A DNA stretch of 64,000 nt, taken from positions 28,599-92,598 of the forward strand of contig CAMHPA010000005.1 in assembly GCA_946186925.1 (NCBI GenBank). The letters are read 5' to 3'. The stretch's first letter is position 1. Each line of letters begins with the position of its first letter. The position numbers were made by a program, and so were the translations under genes. Of the stretch, positions 8,698-17,185 are shown piece after piece. Source of the DNA: an uncultured Bacteroidota bacterium. Lineage in GTDB: Bacteria > Bacteroidota > Bacteroidia > Bacteroidales > SZUA-534. The notes under the pieces are model-generated. The model ran no database searches. It worked only from the letters and a program-made list of their open reading frames with translations, and was not told the origin of the DNA.

Positions 8698-9821
8698 TGA
8701 CAGCGTTTGTCTCTTAAATTCAATATGTTAAATGCCAATTGCAAAATAGGCAAAGTGATGTCAAATATAGGAATTAAAAATAAAAATCCACGCTCTCTAA
8801 ATTTTCGCATGTTTAATTTGTATACAATCAATTGGATCAGCAGTCGGAATCCATATGCTGCAGCTGCTTCAATGTATAGTTCGAACTTGCAGATTGCCAG
8901 TATCATAACTGCGTAGAACAGCAGCCGGCTCAGCAGTTCGTAGCTCAAAATAATTTTTGTTCCCAGCCGGTAGTATGTCCATGTTGAAAGGTGGCGTTTT
9001 TTCTGACTTACCCATTGTGCGAAGCTTTCACAGGGGACTGACAATGTTCGGCTCTCATTTGATGTGGCGATTCGTGTGTTGCGTTTTGTAGCGCGCTCAT
9101 TCACAAACAAGTCATCGTCGCCCGACATCAGGTAGTAGTGCGACTGAAAGCCGTTTTTCTCGAAGAACACGCTGCGGGTGTATGACATGTTACGCCCCAC
9201 ACCCATATAGGGGTGACCGGCTTTTGCCCAACCCATATACTGCATGGCAATAGTCAGGGTGTCGAAACGTATAATCTTGTTGAGCAGTCCTTTGCGCGGT
9301 TCGTAGCCACCGTAGCCAAGAACTATCTGAGTGTTGTCGGTGTAGCAGGCCATAATATTGGTGAGCCATTGGTCGCTCACGGGGTAGCAGTCGGCGTCGG
9401 TCAGCACAACATGCTCGTTTTTTGCCGATTTCAAGCCAACAGTGACGGCTAGTTTCTTGCCATGCGAGAATTTGCGGTCAATCTCGATGCTTGTGTGGCG
9501 CAGGTTCTTGTAGGTGAGTTCCATTTCCGCCAGAATCATCAGCGTGTCGTCTTCCGAGCAGTCATTCACCACAATAACTTCAAAATCGGGGTAGTCCTGT
9601 GTCAGGATTTTCGGAAGAAACTGTTTAAGATTCTCGCCTTCGTTGCGGGCGCAGATGATGACTGACACCGTTGGCAGATTGTCGCCCGGTTGCGGCTGTT
9701 TGTTGCAGACAGGTCGCAGCCCGACGCTTAAATAGTACACCACCTGAATCAGTAGCGCGAAAGCAAACACCAATAGCACAATCAGTTGCCATTGGTCAAG
9801 CGAGTTAAGATATTGTTCCAC
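8694..9821 (-). CDS. Membrane-bound family 2 glycosyltransferase
   Basis: The 375-residue protein has an N-terminal membrane helix (residues about 12-35), a GT-A catalytic domain with VSVIICARNEGENL, VIVVNDCSEDDT and the DxD-type VLTDADCYP, then SGDDDLFVNE and a QxxKRH segment that takes the place of the processive QxxRW motif. Two or three hydrophobic segments close the C-terminus. It probably transfers a sugar from a nucleotide donor to a lipid or polymer at the inner membrane; substrate unknown. The first possible start is GTG at 9821 with no nearby ATG. It leads the operon with the sigma factor and rsmG. Confidence 0.9.
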   Translation of the reverse strand: MEQYLNSLDQWQLIVLLVFAFALLIQVVYYLSVGLRPVCNKQPQPGDNLPTVSVIICARNEGENLKQFLPKILTQDYPDFEVIVVNDCSEDDTLMILAEMELTYKNLRHTSIEIDRKFSHGKKLAVTVGLKSAKNEHVVLTDADCYPVSDQWLTNIMACYTDNTQIVLGYGGYEPRKGLLNKIIRFDTLTIAMQYMGWAKAGHPYMGVGRNMSYTRSVFFEKNGFQSHYYLMSGDDDLFVNERATKRNTRIATSNESRTLSVPCESFAQWVSQKKRHLSTWTYYRLGTKIILSYELLSRLLFYAVMILAICKFELYIEAAAAYGFRLLIQLIVYKLNMRKFRERGFLFLIPIFDITLPILQLAFNILNLRDKRCQ

Positions 9822-9968
9822 TTTTGTGCAGATTAACTGATTGCAATATCATGCGAAACTCAAAAAAAAGTTTTTCTGATTTCTCAATTTTATTGACACA
9901 GCATGGTTAATATGTGTCGCGGCTTCCGGTTTGCCGGAAATTGGCCATGTGAGACTATAAATCAAACT

Positions 9969-12407
9969 TTATTGTTTTGCGCCTGTGCAGTATTTGCAGT
10001 AGTCCGATTTGACATTCTCATTCTCGAACACGCGAAGTGAGAATCCTTCGCCCTTGCCGCTCAACAGTTTGCAGTAGGTCTCGGGTTCAATCTGCTGAAT
10101 GCGTGACATGGCTGTATCGAAGGCCGCTGTGTGCATCAGATTCTCAAAAAGCGAGCAGAGCGACACGTATGTGAGCAGAATCTGCATATTGGTGGTGCTG
10201 CCAACCCATGGTTCCAATGTCTTGATTGTCAGCATGTAGTCTTTGTTGTCGAGAAACAGTTCCGCCAGTTTCAGGCTGTTGTCCATCGACTCAGTTTTCA
10301 CATCAACAATCTTCTTTATGCGGTCGACGCAGGCGGTTTTCACCGAGCGCACGTGCGTAATCGAGTCCACTTCGCTGATGGTTTTGAGTTGTAGGCGAAG
10401 GTTCAGCTTGTCGATGGTTTCCTTCTTCAGTGTTGTTGAGTAAAGTCTGTCGATGCCCGATTGCAGGCGGCTGCCGATGTCTTTGAACAGTCCGTCGGGG
10501 TAGGTGATTTGTATCAGCAAGTCGTTGAAGGCGATGTACTCGTTGTAGGGGCTCATTTCGGCCAAAGCGCTGATTTTCTCTTTCAGCTCGGCATCCTTCA
10601 CCTGTCCCAGCCTGTGGCGCAGCCAAAGGTCGTTCATGGCCAGGCCGGCAAATTCGGGTGTCGCAGGAATCCGCATCTCATCGAGTGCGTCGGGGGTGTA
10701 ATCGCCGGTCAGAATGCGCTTCATAACCAGTTTTTGTATCGACAGTGCCAGCACGCGGTCCGACGAGTCGCACGCTTCGCTGAACTTGCGCAGTACGAAC
10801 GGACGCTCGTTCTTGCCTGTCACATCGTACACAATGCGCATGCTGATGCGGGCGTAGCGGTGTTTCTGCAGAATGGGTTCAAGCTCTTTGGCCAGATTTT
10901 TCTTTAGAATGGTGTCCTGCACCTGTTCAATATTGAGTCGTGCCAGATTGCTGTATTTTGTTGAGCGGATGTCAGTTGCAAAGTCGTCCCAGTTGTAGTC
11001 GGTTATAATTTCGGTTGTGGTTGAGTCCATCTGCCGTTTTTCGAGCGCGCGGACAATGCTTTCGGCGCGGCGGCGCTGCAGGTTGCGGTTCACCGAGTCG
11101 CTGCCTTCAACCGACGAGTAGGCCGTGATACTCATGTTCAGGATTTTAAAGTCGCGTTGCTCGAGTGCTTCCAGAAACGGTTCAATGTCCGCTTCGTTGT
11201 AGTCGGCCTTGTTGCCTTTGAACGGAATCACAAACTCAAGGTCGGCGCTGTCGGGCACGGGTTTGTAGCCGCCGAATCGCGAGTTGATTGAGATGGTGTC
11301 GGCCAGCAGTTTCACGTTGTTTTTGTAAGTGCCTTTAATCGGGTAGATGAACGATTTCGGCACACTTGTGCATACTGCGCCATCCTGCACAATGAGCAGG
11401 TTTATCTCGCTGTTGGCCAAATCCACTTCAGGCGGCAAATCGGCAACTTTCGTCTTGATGGCTTTGGGCCGGCCTTCTTTGGCTGCCAGATTCTTCTTGA
11501 AAAGTTTTTTTGCTTTCACCGGCTTGGTCAGCACGCCGCGGTTGAAACGGTTGTAATCCAGAATGTTGCGTTCGAGACTGCAGTCGTATTGTTCTTTTTG
11601 CAGAATGTCGAGAGCCAGCGCGTCGGTGTTGTTGCGCAGCAGCTTTTGCAGCGGCTTGGCGTTTTCCATATCGATGTAAACCTGTCTGTCTTCAATCACA
11701 AGCGCGTCGCGGAACTCATGCAGGTTGGTCATGCGGTTCACGCGCTTGCACACTTCGGGGTCGTAGACGTCGAGCCCCATGTTTTTCTCGGTGTACGGCA
11801 CTTTCAGTTGGCTGCGGTTGCGCATTCCTTCGTTGAACGAACGGAAATTGCCAAGAACAACACTTACAAATACACGTTTACCATCGGCGTCGATATGTGA
11901 TGAAACACCTATATATCTGTATTTTGTGCTTTCAAAGAGTGCGGCAATTTTACTATTCGACATCCATCGGAAAACCAGTTCCTCAGCCATCTGGTAATAC
12001 GATAGTTCCAGTTTGCCCTTAACTACATTGATTTTGGCCGTTATCTCATCAGCTTCGCTTGAACCTCCAAAGGCCTGCATACGTTCGCCCACAGGTAGTT
12101 TCAACTTCGCATTAGGGTCATCCTTTGCCATCAGGGCCATGTATTCTGATTGTTCGTTGGCCACGGCAAACATGAGCTGCCGGAAATGTAAAGGCTCGCA
12201 GTCGCGCTCATATAGAATGTAGTTTATTTGGTCGATGATGATGCTATCGAGCAGTTTTGGGTAGAAATCATCGGGGTCGATCGGTGTGATTGCCGCTATC
12301 GGCTCACCTTCAATATGATAGATTTTGCGAGCCACATTCTGCTGTGCCGTTACAATCAGTGAGCCGGCAAGAATAATCAGTAGGGCGAGTGCTATCTTTT
12401 TAGCCAT
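9969..12407 (-). CDS. Large secreted protein with an OmpA-like segment, function unknown
   Basis: The 812-residue protein begins with a signal peptide (ALALLIILAGSLIVTAQ). In the middle, ITAYSSVEGSDSVNRNLQRR followed by RAESIVRAL resembles the OmpA C-terminal peptidoglycan-binding motif (sxxGxxxxNxxLSxxRAxxV). The C-terminal third looks helical and repeat-like (SLKLAELFLDNKDYMLTIKTL), possibly TPR-like, and the end is Cys-rich (DYCKYC). I do not recognise the rest. A cell-envelope role is inferred. A CAAATCTA box (12433-12440) lies upstream. After the stop, a 6-bp hairpin without a T-run lies at 9924-9939. Confidence 0.7.
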   Translation of the reverse strand: MAKKIALALLIILAGSLIVTAQQNVARKIYHIEGEPIAAITPIDPDDFYPKLLDSIIIDQINYILYERDCEPLHFRQLMFAVANEQSEYMALMAKDDPNAKLKLPVGERMQAFGGSSEADEITAKINVVKGKLELSYYQMAEELVFRWMSNSKIAALFESTKYRYIGVSSHIDADGKRVFVSVVLGNFRSFNEGMRNRSQLKVPYTEKNMGLDVYDPEVCKRVNRMTNLHEFRDALVIEDRQVYIDMENAKPLQKLLRNNTDALALDILQKEQYDCSLERNILDYNRFNRGVLTKPVKAKKLFKKNLAAKEGRPKAIKTKVADLPPEVDLANSEINLLIVQDGAVCTSVPKSFIYPIKGTYKNNVKLLADTISINSRFGGYKPVPDSADLEFVIPFKGNKADYNEADIEPFLEALEQRDFKILNMSITAYSSVEGSDSVNRNLQRRRAESIVRALEKRQMDSTTTEIITDYNWDDFATDIRSTKYSNLARLNIEQVQDTILKKNLAKELEPILQKHRYARISMRIVYDVTGKNERPFVLRKFSEACDSSDRVLALSIQKLVMKRILTGDYTPDALDEMRIPATPEFAGLAMNDLWLRHRLGQVKDAELKEKISALAEMSPYNEYIAFNDLLIQITYPDGLFKDIGSRLQSGIDRLYSTTLKKETIDKLNLRLQLKTISEVDSITHVRSVKTACVDRIKKIVDVKTESMDNSLKLAELFLDNKDYMLTIKTLEPWVGSTTNMQILLTYVSLCSLFENLMHTAAFDTAMSRIQQIEPETYCKLLSGKGEGFSLRVFENENVKSDYCKYCTGAKQ

Positions 12408-12432
12408 CAGTTTCCTTTTTCTAAAAAACTCG

Positions 12433-12440
12433 CAAATCTA
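12433..12440 (-). promoter_or_regulatory. Probable -7 box (TAGATTTG on the minus strand)
   Basis: An exact TAnnTTTG match sits 26 nt before the ATG at 12407. I see no convincing -33 element, so this is tentative. Confidence 0.45.
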
Positions 12441-12471
12441 CAAATTATTGTTAGTCTGCCTATAGCGATTT

Positions 12472-12699
12472 TCATTTTTGCATATTGGGGTCGGTGGCGC
12501 AGATGGCCGCCAGCCGTTCCACAAATTTCCGTTCCGACGGATGTTTCTCGTACATGTAGAGCAGCATTTCGTCTTGCGCTTCACGCGATTGCCTGAGAAT
12601 GGACAGCGCCGTGGTTATCAGGCCCTGACTATAGCGCAGCCGCTGCATTTGGTCGAGCAGCGATAACTCTTTGGGCGATAGCGGGTTGCGGTTTTGCAT
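12472..12699 (-). CDS. Small cytosolic protein, unknown function
   Basis: The 75-residue protein from the ATG at 12699 (MQNRNPLSPKELSLLDQM) is mostly helical by composition, with no signal peptide or membrane segment. It follows the DUF456 gene by 13 nt, so it is probably in the same operon. A reading from TTG at 12726 would overlap that gene and is less likely. I do not recognise the family. Confidence 0.55.
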   Translation of the reverse strand: MQNRNPLSPKELSLLDQMQRLRYSQGLITTALSILRQSREAQDEMLLYMYEKHPSERKFVERLAAICATDPNMQK

Positions 12700-12712
12700 T
12701 GGTTGCGGACGG

Positions 12713-13195
12713 CTAAATGTTTGCAAGAAACTCTTTTATAAAATAATAAATCATCGCGCTCGACAGAATGAGTTTCAAAACCAGTCCGGTCATGATTCCG
12801 ACAAACGACCCCAAAGCGGCGTACAGAGAGCGGTCAGTATCATTGTTGCCGGTGTACTCGCCAATGAAAGCGCCAATGAGCGGGCAGAACACAATTCCGG
12901 GCAAACCGAAAAACATCCCCACAAAAACACCGATTGTGGCGCCCCAGGTTCCGCGCTTGGTGCCGCCGAACTTTTTTGTGCCCCACGCTGGTACAATGTA
13001 GTCGAGCACCACGGCGGCCACAGCCAGCACGGCCATGGTAACCATAAACGCGGTGCTGAAATTGCCCCATCGTGTGAATTGCAGCATCAGCAGCGACAGA
13101 AAACTCAATGGCGGTCCTGGAATGACCGGCACAAAACAGCCGAAAAATCCCGCCAAAGCCAGAAAAACGCCGAGTGTCAGAAGAATGTAATCCAT
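12713..13195 (-). CDS. DUF456 family membrane protein
   Basis: The 160-residue protein starts at ATG 13195 (MDYILLTLGVFLALAGFF). It has about four membrane segments and the DUF456 hallmarks: FVPVIPGPPLSF near the N-terminus and glycine-zipper helices (GATIGVFVGMFFGLPGI, then GAFIGEY). The family is widespread and has no established function. A TATATTTA box at 13201-13208 on the minus strand could serve as a variant -7 element. Confidence 0.88.
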   Translation of the reverse strand: MDYILLTLGVFLALAGFFGCFVPVIPGPPLSFLSLLMLQFTRWGNFSTAFMVTMAVLAVAAVVLDYIVPAWGTKKFGGTKRGTWGATIGVFVGMFFGLPGIVFCPLIGAFIGEYTGNNDTDRSLYAALGSFVGIMTGLVLKLILSSAMIYYFIKEFLANI

Positions 13196-13265
13196 AACTT
13201 TGTAAATATAGTGTTTACATATGTTTGATTTGCACAATTAGTATAGTTTGGCAATGATGCGTCGG

Positions 13266-15770
13266 CTACTTTCCCTTCATCTCAACCACCTGTCCCTTAA
13301 CCGTTTCCACATCATACTCAAAGTATTTTCCAAACTCGGGCTGACCGATGCTTGCCTTTTCCGACACAATCGGCTCTTTCACATCAGCCGACACAAGCAG
13401 AGCGTTCGGGCAAGTGCCTTCGGCGGGTTTTAGGCCAGCGCCTTCGAGTTCAACGGCCGAGCGGATTCGCAGTGTTCCGCCGATGGTCGATGTGATTTTT
13501 GCCGACGCCAGTTTGCCGCCATTCCAATCCATATCAACCACAAATCCGCCGCGGGCGCACAAGCCGCTCACACTGCCGTCGGCCCAAACGTCGGGCAGGG
13601 CAGGCAGAAGATGCACGGCGCCATCGTGGCTCTGCAGCAGCATTTCGGCCACGCCAGCGCAGAATCCGAAGTTGCCGTCAATTTGGAAAGGCGGATGCGC
13701 GTCGAACAGATTGGCATAGGTGCGTCCGTTGCCGCGTGCCATCCACGGGTTTCCGCCCGACGGCAGCAGATTGAGCATATTGCAGATAATCCGATAAGCG
13801 TGATTGCCGTCGAGCAGACGCGCCCAAAGGTTGATTTTCCAGCCGATAGACCAGCCAGTGGCCATATCGCCACGCTGCGTGAGCGTGTTTTTGGCGGCCT
13901 CAAACAGTTGCGGTTGCTTGAATGGCGAAATCTGATTCGACGGATACAGCCCGTACAGATGCGACACGTGGCGGTGTTGGTCGGTCGGGTCGTCGGCGTC
14001 AACAAGCCACTCTTGCAGTTGGTTGTGCTGCCCAATCGCCATTGGCGCGATGCGGCCGAGAACGGTCTGCGCCGAATCGCGGAAAGCGGCATCAACACCG
14101 AGCACCGCCGAAGCCGCAATTGCCTGATTCAGAACATCAAAAACAATTTGATTGTCCATCGTGCAGCCCGCCGTCATCGACGAGCCGTCGTTGGTGTAGC
14201 CGTGTTCGGGCGATGTCGAAGGCGTGGTCACCAGATAGCCCAGCGTGGGGTGCTCAACCATCGCCGTCATATAGAATCGGGCGCTCTCTTTCAATATGTT
14301 ATAGTTGTCGGCAAGGAATTTTCGGTCGCCAGTGAACAGATAATGCTGCCAGATGTGCGTTGTGAGCCAGCCGCCGCCGTTGGGCCACATTCCCCAGTAG
14401 GCGCCGTCAATCGGGCCCGTCACACGCCATATGTCGGTGTTGTGGTGAGCCACCCAGCCGTCGGCGTTGTACATCTGCCGAGCCGTGGCGCGGCCAGTCT
14501 GCGCAAGGTCGCCAATGAGCGAGAACAGCGGCTGATGGCATTCGCTCAAGTTGGTCACTTCGGCAGGCCAGTAGTTCATTTCAGCGTTGATGTTTATGGT
14601 GTATTTGCTGTCCCACGGCGCGTCGACCATATTGTTCCAGATGCCCTGCAGGTTGGCCGCCTGCCCGCCAGGCTGCGACGACGAGATGAGCAGATAGCGC
14701 CCGTATTGGAACATCAGCGCCACCATTGCTTGGTCGTTGCCCTTGTTGAAGGCTTCCAACCGACGGTCGGTCTCAATGGCCGAACTGTCCGATTTTGGCA
14801 ACTCAAGCCGCACGCGGTCAAATTGCTTTTTGTATGCTGATATATGATTGGCTAACAGTTGCTTATAATCTTTCTCAACGGCTTTCGCCAATGCCGATTC
14901 AGCCGCTTCTTCGGCATTTCCGCTCACATCGTTGTAGTTCACAAAATTGGTTGCCGATGCAATGTAGATGGTTGCCGACGATGCGCCGCGCACCATCAGT
15001 TTGTTCTCGCCAGCCAGATTGGTACCGTCGCTTTTCACTGTAACTGCCAGATATGCACCCAGTTTGGCATCAACGCCTTCCTGCGATTTTCCGTCAATCT
15101 TGACAATCATTTTCACATCTTCGGCGCTTTTGAAGCCACCAGTGCCAACAATTGTTGTCTTATTGTCCTTCACATCGATGGTGTTCGGCAGCGGGCAGTT
15201 GTGACTGATGTCGAAATTCAGCGCCTTCCGTTGGTCCGAGTCAATGCGCACAACTATCACATTATCAGTCAGTGAAGCGAAAGCCGTGCGCGTGATGTTG
15301 GCGCCATTGGCCGCAAAACGCGTGGTGGCTGTGGCATTGCTGATATTCAAGTCGCGATAGTAGTTGCTAACATCTTGAATATCTGATATATCGATAAACA
15401 AACTGCCCAGCGTTAGATAGCCCATACCGTTCTGTCCTGTAAAGAAATTCTGATTCACAACATCTTGTGCTTCAGCAAATTTGCCGTCAAAAATCAGTTT
15501 CCTGACCTTTGGCAGAGCCGCGTTGGCCTTTTCAGGGATATTGTTGTGCGGACCGCCAGCCCAGAACGTCTCGTCGTTGAGTTGGATTTCCTCGTGTCCC
15601 GTGCCGCCGAAAATCATTCCGCCCAAATGCGAGTTTCCGATGGGCAGCGCCTCGGTCCAGGCCTTTGCAGGCTGCGAGTACCACAACTTAAGTTCTTCAT
15701 TGTCAGCCTTGTTGCCGCACGAGCAGACAACCGCGCCAACCATTAACGCTAATGCAATTTGTTTCTTCAT
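13266..15770 (-). CDS. GH95 glycoside hydrolase (alpha-L-fucosidase or alpha-L-galactosidase), lipoprotein
   Basis: The 834-residue protein has a lipoprotein signal (VGAVVCSC), an N-terminal beta domain ([20 protein letters not shown]), the (alpha/alpha)6 barrel and a C-terminal beta domain. Expected GH95 catalytic positions are visible: NIN in [13 protein letters not shown], Glu in PSTSPEHGY and Asp in QIDGNFGF. The residue two before NIN is Thr, whereas 1,2-alpha-L-fucosidases are expected to have His here. From memory, a Thr variant marks alpha-L-galactosidases from complex-xylan loci, so specificity is open. It lies at the downstream end of the glycan region and probably acts in the periplasm or on the outer membrane. 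Confidence 0.92.
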   Translation of the reverse strand: MKKQIALALMVGAVVCSCGNKADNEELKLWYSQPAKAWTEALPIGNSHLGGMIFGGTGHEEIQLNDETFWAGGPHNNIPEKANAALPKVRKLIFDGKFAEAQDVVNQNFFTGQNGMGYLTLGSLFIDISDIQDVSNYYRDLNISNATATTRFAANGANITRTAFASLTDNVIVVRIDSDQRKALNFDISHNCPLPNTIDVKDNKTTIVGTGGFKSAEDVKMIVKIDGKSQEGVDAKLGAYLAVTVKSDGTNLAGENKLMVRGASSATIYIASATNFVNYNDVSGNAEEAAESALAKAVEKDYKQLLANHISAYKKQFDRVRLELPKSDSSAIETDRRLEAFNKGNDQAMVALMFQYGRYLLISSSQPGGQAANLQGIWNNMVDAPWDSKYTININAEMNYWPAEVTNLSECHQPLFSLIGDLAQTGRATARQMYNADGWVAHHNTDIWRVTGPIDGAYWGMWPNGGGWLTTHIWQHYLFTGDRKFLADNYNILKESARFYMTAMVEHPTLGYLVTTPSTSPEHGYTNDGSSMTAGCTMDNQIVFDVLNQAIAASAVLGVDAAFRDSAQTVLGRIAPMAIGQHNQLQEWLVDADDPTDQHRHVSHLYGLYPSNQISPFKQPQLFEAAKNTLTQRGDMATGWSIGWKINLWARLLDGNHAYRIICNMLNLLPSGGNPWMARGNGRTYANLFDAHPPFQIDGNFGFCAGVAEMLLQSHDGAVHLLPALPDVWADGSVSGLCARGGFVVDMDWNGGKLASAKITSTIGGTLRIRSAVELEGAGLKPAEGTCPNALLVSADVKEPIVSEKASIGQPEFGKYFEYDVETVKGQVVEMKGK

Positions 15771-15859
15771 ACAGAGTGTGTTTTGTTTTCGTAAATATAT
15801 CTAAAAGTATTTTGTACTTTTATAAATATGGGGAAAATTTTGTGCGCGCTTTCCGCGAA

Positions 15860-15940
15860 AGTCCCGCCTGCCGCTATCTTACAGCATTGAGCACAGTTTC
15901 GGGCAACGTTCCCAAAAGGGTTATGGCAGAGAGTTTGCGG
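15860..15940. repeat. Direct repeat copy A at the 3' end of rhuM
   Basis: This 81-nt stretch covers the last codons of rhuM and the sequence just beyond it. It matches 16807-16887 with 9 mismatches and no gaps (89 percent). The copies are 947 nt apart and flank the rhuM gene. Confidence 0.9.
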
Positions 15941-16713
15941 CCAATGTCTTTAAGCGAGTGGCCGCAGTGGTATAGGTTGTTATCGACAATGAGCCAGCGG
16001 TCGTGCGAAGGGGCGGTCCAAATGTGCGTGTCAATTGGCTCAACGCCAGCGGCAGAGTTGTGGATATTGCGCAGCGCGGTCAGGTCTTTGCCAGAATAAA
16101 TATCGGCGGTAACGCCAGAGCCGCGCACATCGAGCATCTCAAATGTTGCGGCATCAACATACGCATCGATTATGACAACTCGCTGTGTGGCGCTTTTTAT
16201 GAGTCGCTCAAGCAGAGCCCGCGCCTCAAAAAACTGCCCGTCGAAAAACACTTGCTCAACGGGCAGAGCGTTGGTTCGCACAAAGAAGTCGATTTTGTTT
16301 TCGGCATCAGTCATACGCTGTTCAAGCCTTTCAAAACGCTGATTAACAGCATATCCTTTTAGCAGATAGTCTTTCAGTACACGATTCGCCCATTGGCGGA
16401 ATTGAGTGGCATTACGGGAACTAATTCTGTAACCAACTGATAGAATAGCGTCTAAATTGTAATGTTGAACATCCCGCTTAACCATACGCGAACCTTCAAG
16501 TCGAACTACCGAGAAAACCTCGGTAGTTGAGTTTTTGTCCAGTTCCTGTTCTTGAAATATGTTCTTCAAATGCAAGCCCACATTATCGGTAGAGCATCCG
16601 AACAACAATGCTATCTGCTGCTGCGTCAGCCACACCGTTTCCTCGCTTAACCGCACTTCGAGTTTTACGGCTTCGTCGGGTTGGTATAGTATGATTTCGT
16701 TTCTATCTGTCAT
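15874..16713 (-). CDS. rhuM: RhuM-family (virulence-associated) protein
   Basis: The 279-residue protein starts at ATG 16713 (MTDRNEIILYQPDEAVKLEV). The N-terminal half matches the RhuM family: SEETVWLTQQQIALLFGCS, HLKNIFQEQELDKNST and VQHYNLDAILSVGYRISS. The C-terminal half (about 160-279) has an unrelated-looking domain with VVIIDAYVDAATFEML and THIWTAPSHDRWLIVDNNLYHCG, recalling the HKD-type phospholipase-D fold although the motif is incomplete. Function is unknown; a role in phage or plasmid conflict is inference. The gene lies between 81-nt direct repeats, one containing its own 3' end. Its -7 box is at 16752-16759. Confidence 0.88.
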   Translation of the reverse strand: MTDRNEIILYQPDEAVKLEVRLSEETVWLTQQQIALLFGCSTDNVGLHLKNIFQEQELDKNSTTEVFSVVRLEGSRMVKRDVQHYNLDAILSVGYRISSRNATQFRQWANRVLKDYLLKGYAVNQRFERLEQRMTDAENKIDFFVRTNALPVEQVFFDGQFFEARALLERLIKSATQRVVIIDAYVDAATFEMLDVRGSGVTADIYSGKDLTALRNIHNSAAGVEPIDTHIWTAPSHDRWLIVDNNLYHCGHSLKDIGRKLSAITLLGTLPETVLNAVR

Positions 16714-16751
16714 AATGTTTGCTTGGCAAAGTGTTCTTGTACAGAGCAATA

Positions 16752-16759
16752 CAAATGTA
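16752..16759 (-). promoter_or_regulatory. Probable -7 box of rhuM (TACATTTG)
   Basis: An exact TAnnTTTG match on the minus strand, 38 nt before the chosen ATG. It lies inside the repeat-bounded segment, so rhuM carries its own promoter. No clear -33 box. Confidence 0.5.
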
Positions 16760-16806
16760 TAAAAGTCAACTTGAAAAAGAAAACGTTTTTGAATATACCG
16801 TTCAGA

Positions 16807-16887
16807 AGCCCCGCTTGCCGCTATCTTACAGCACAGAGCACCGTTTCGGGCAGCGTTCCCATAAGGGTTATGACTGAGAGTTTGCGG
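16807..16887. repeat. Direct repeat copy B, upstream of rhuM
   Basis: This is the partner of 15860-15940 (89 percent over 81 nt). It overlaps the end of the small membrane protein gene whose stop is at 16868. Confidence 0.9.
16821..16887 (-). pseudogene. Remnant of the C-terminus of a second rhuM gene
   Basis: Read on the minus strand, this stretch encodes RKLSVITLMGTLPETVLCAV then Arg and a stop. It matches the end of the intact gene (RKLSAITLLGTLPETVLNAV) almost residue for residue, but no other part of rhuM precedes it. Either a tandem duplicate was lost or the repeat arose when rhuM was inserted. Confidence 0.8.
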
Positions 16888-17158
16888 ATTCTTCCTTTTC
16901 TTCTTCCTCTTTCTTTCTTTTAAACTTGGCTTTCAGCCGTTTAACGCCTTCCACTCCCAGGATTGTCAGGCCGCCGTATTGGCAGGTTTTGGCCAGGCCG
17001 AAAAGCACAACCCACAGCGCGCCTTTGACTTGCGGCGAAAGGAACGGAAAAGCCATCTGTGCAAACGACAGAATGTAGAACGGAATGCAAAGCAGCAGAA
17101 TCACCACACCCGTCCTGAACGACAGCCCTTTAAGGAAGTTTTTTATCTTTTCCAACAT
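16868..17158 (-). CDS. Small two-helix membrane protein with a charged tail
   Basis: The 96-residue protein starts at ATG 17158 (MLEKIKNFLKGLSFRTGVV). It has two membrane helices (about 15-35 and 45-70) and a Lys/Glu-rich cytosolic tail. I do not recognise a named family. Its last seven codons are read from direct repeat copy B, in a different frame from the rhuM remnant there. The original C-terminus may therefore have been replaced when the repeat formed. A promoter box lies at 17178-17185. Confidence 0.65.
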   Translation of the reverse strand: MLEKIKNFLKGLSFRTGVVILLLCIPFYILSFAQMAFPFLSPQVKGALWVVLFGLAKTCQYGGLTILGVEGVKRLKAKFKRKKEEEEKEESANSQS

Positions 17159-17177
17159 TTTCAATCGCGCGTTTTTG

Positions 17178-17185
17178 CAAATATA
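17178..17185 (-). promoter_or_regulatory. Probable -7 box (TATATTTG) of the small membrane protein gene
   Basis: An exact match directly beside the GH2 stop codon, with TTTG (CAAA at 17203-17206) 17 nt away. It gives a leader of only about 13 nt. Confidence 0.5.

Noticed and set aside
9924..9939. Hairpin TTCCGG-TTTG-CCGGAA as a terminator for the 812-residue protein gene.
   Set aside because: The stem is only 6 bp and no T-run follows on the minus strand.
13611..14840. A 409-codon plus-strand open frame opposite the GH95 gene.
   Set aside because: It is antisense to a clear enzyme gene; high GC at third positions leaves the opposite frame open by chance.
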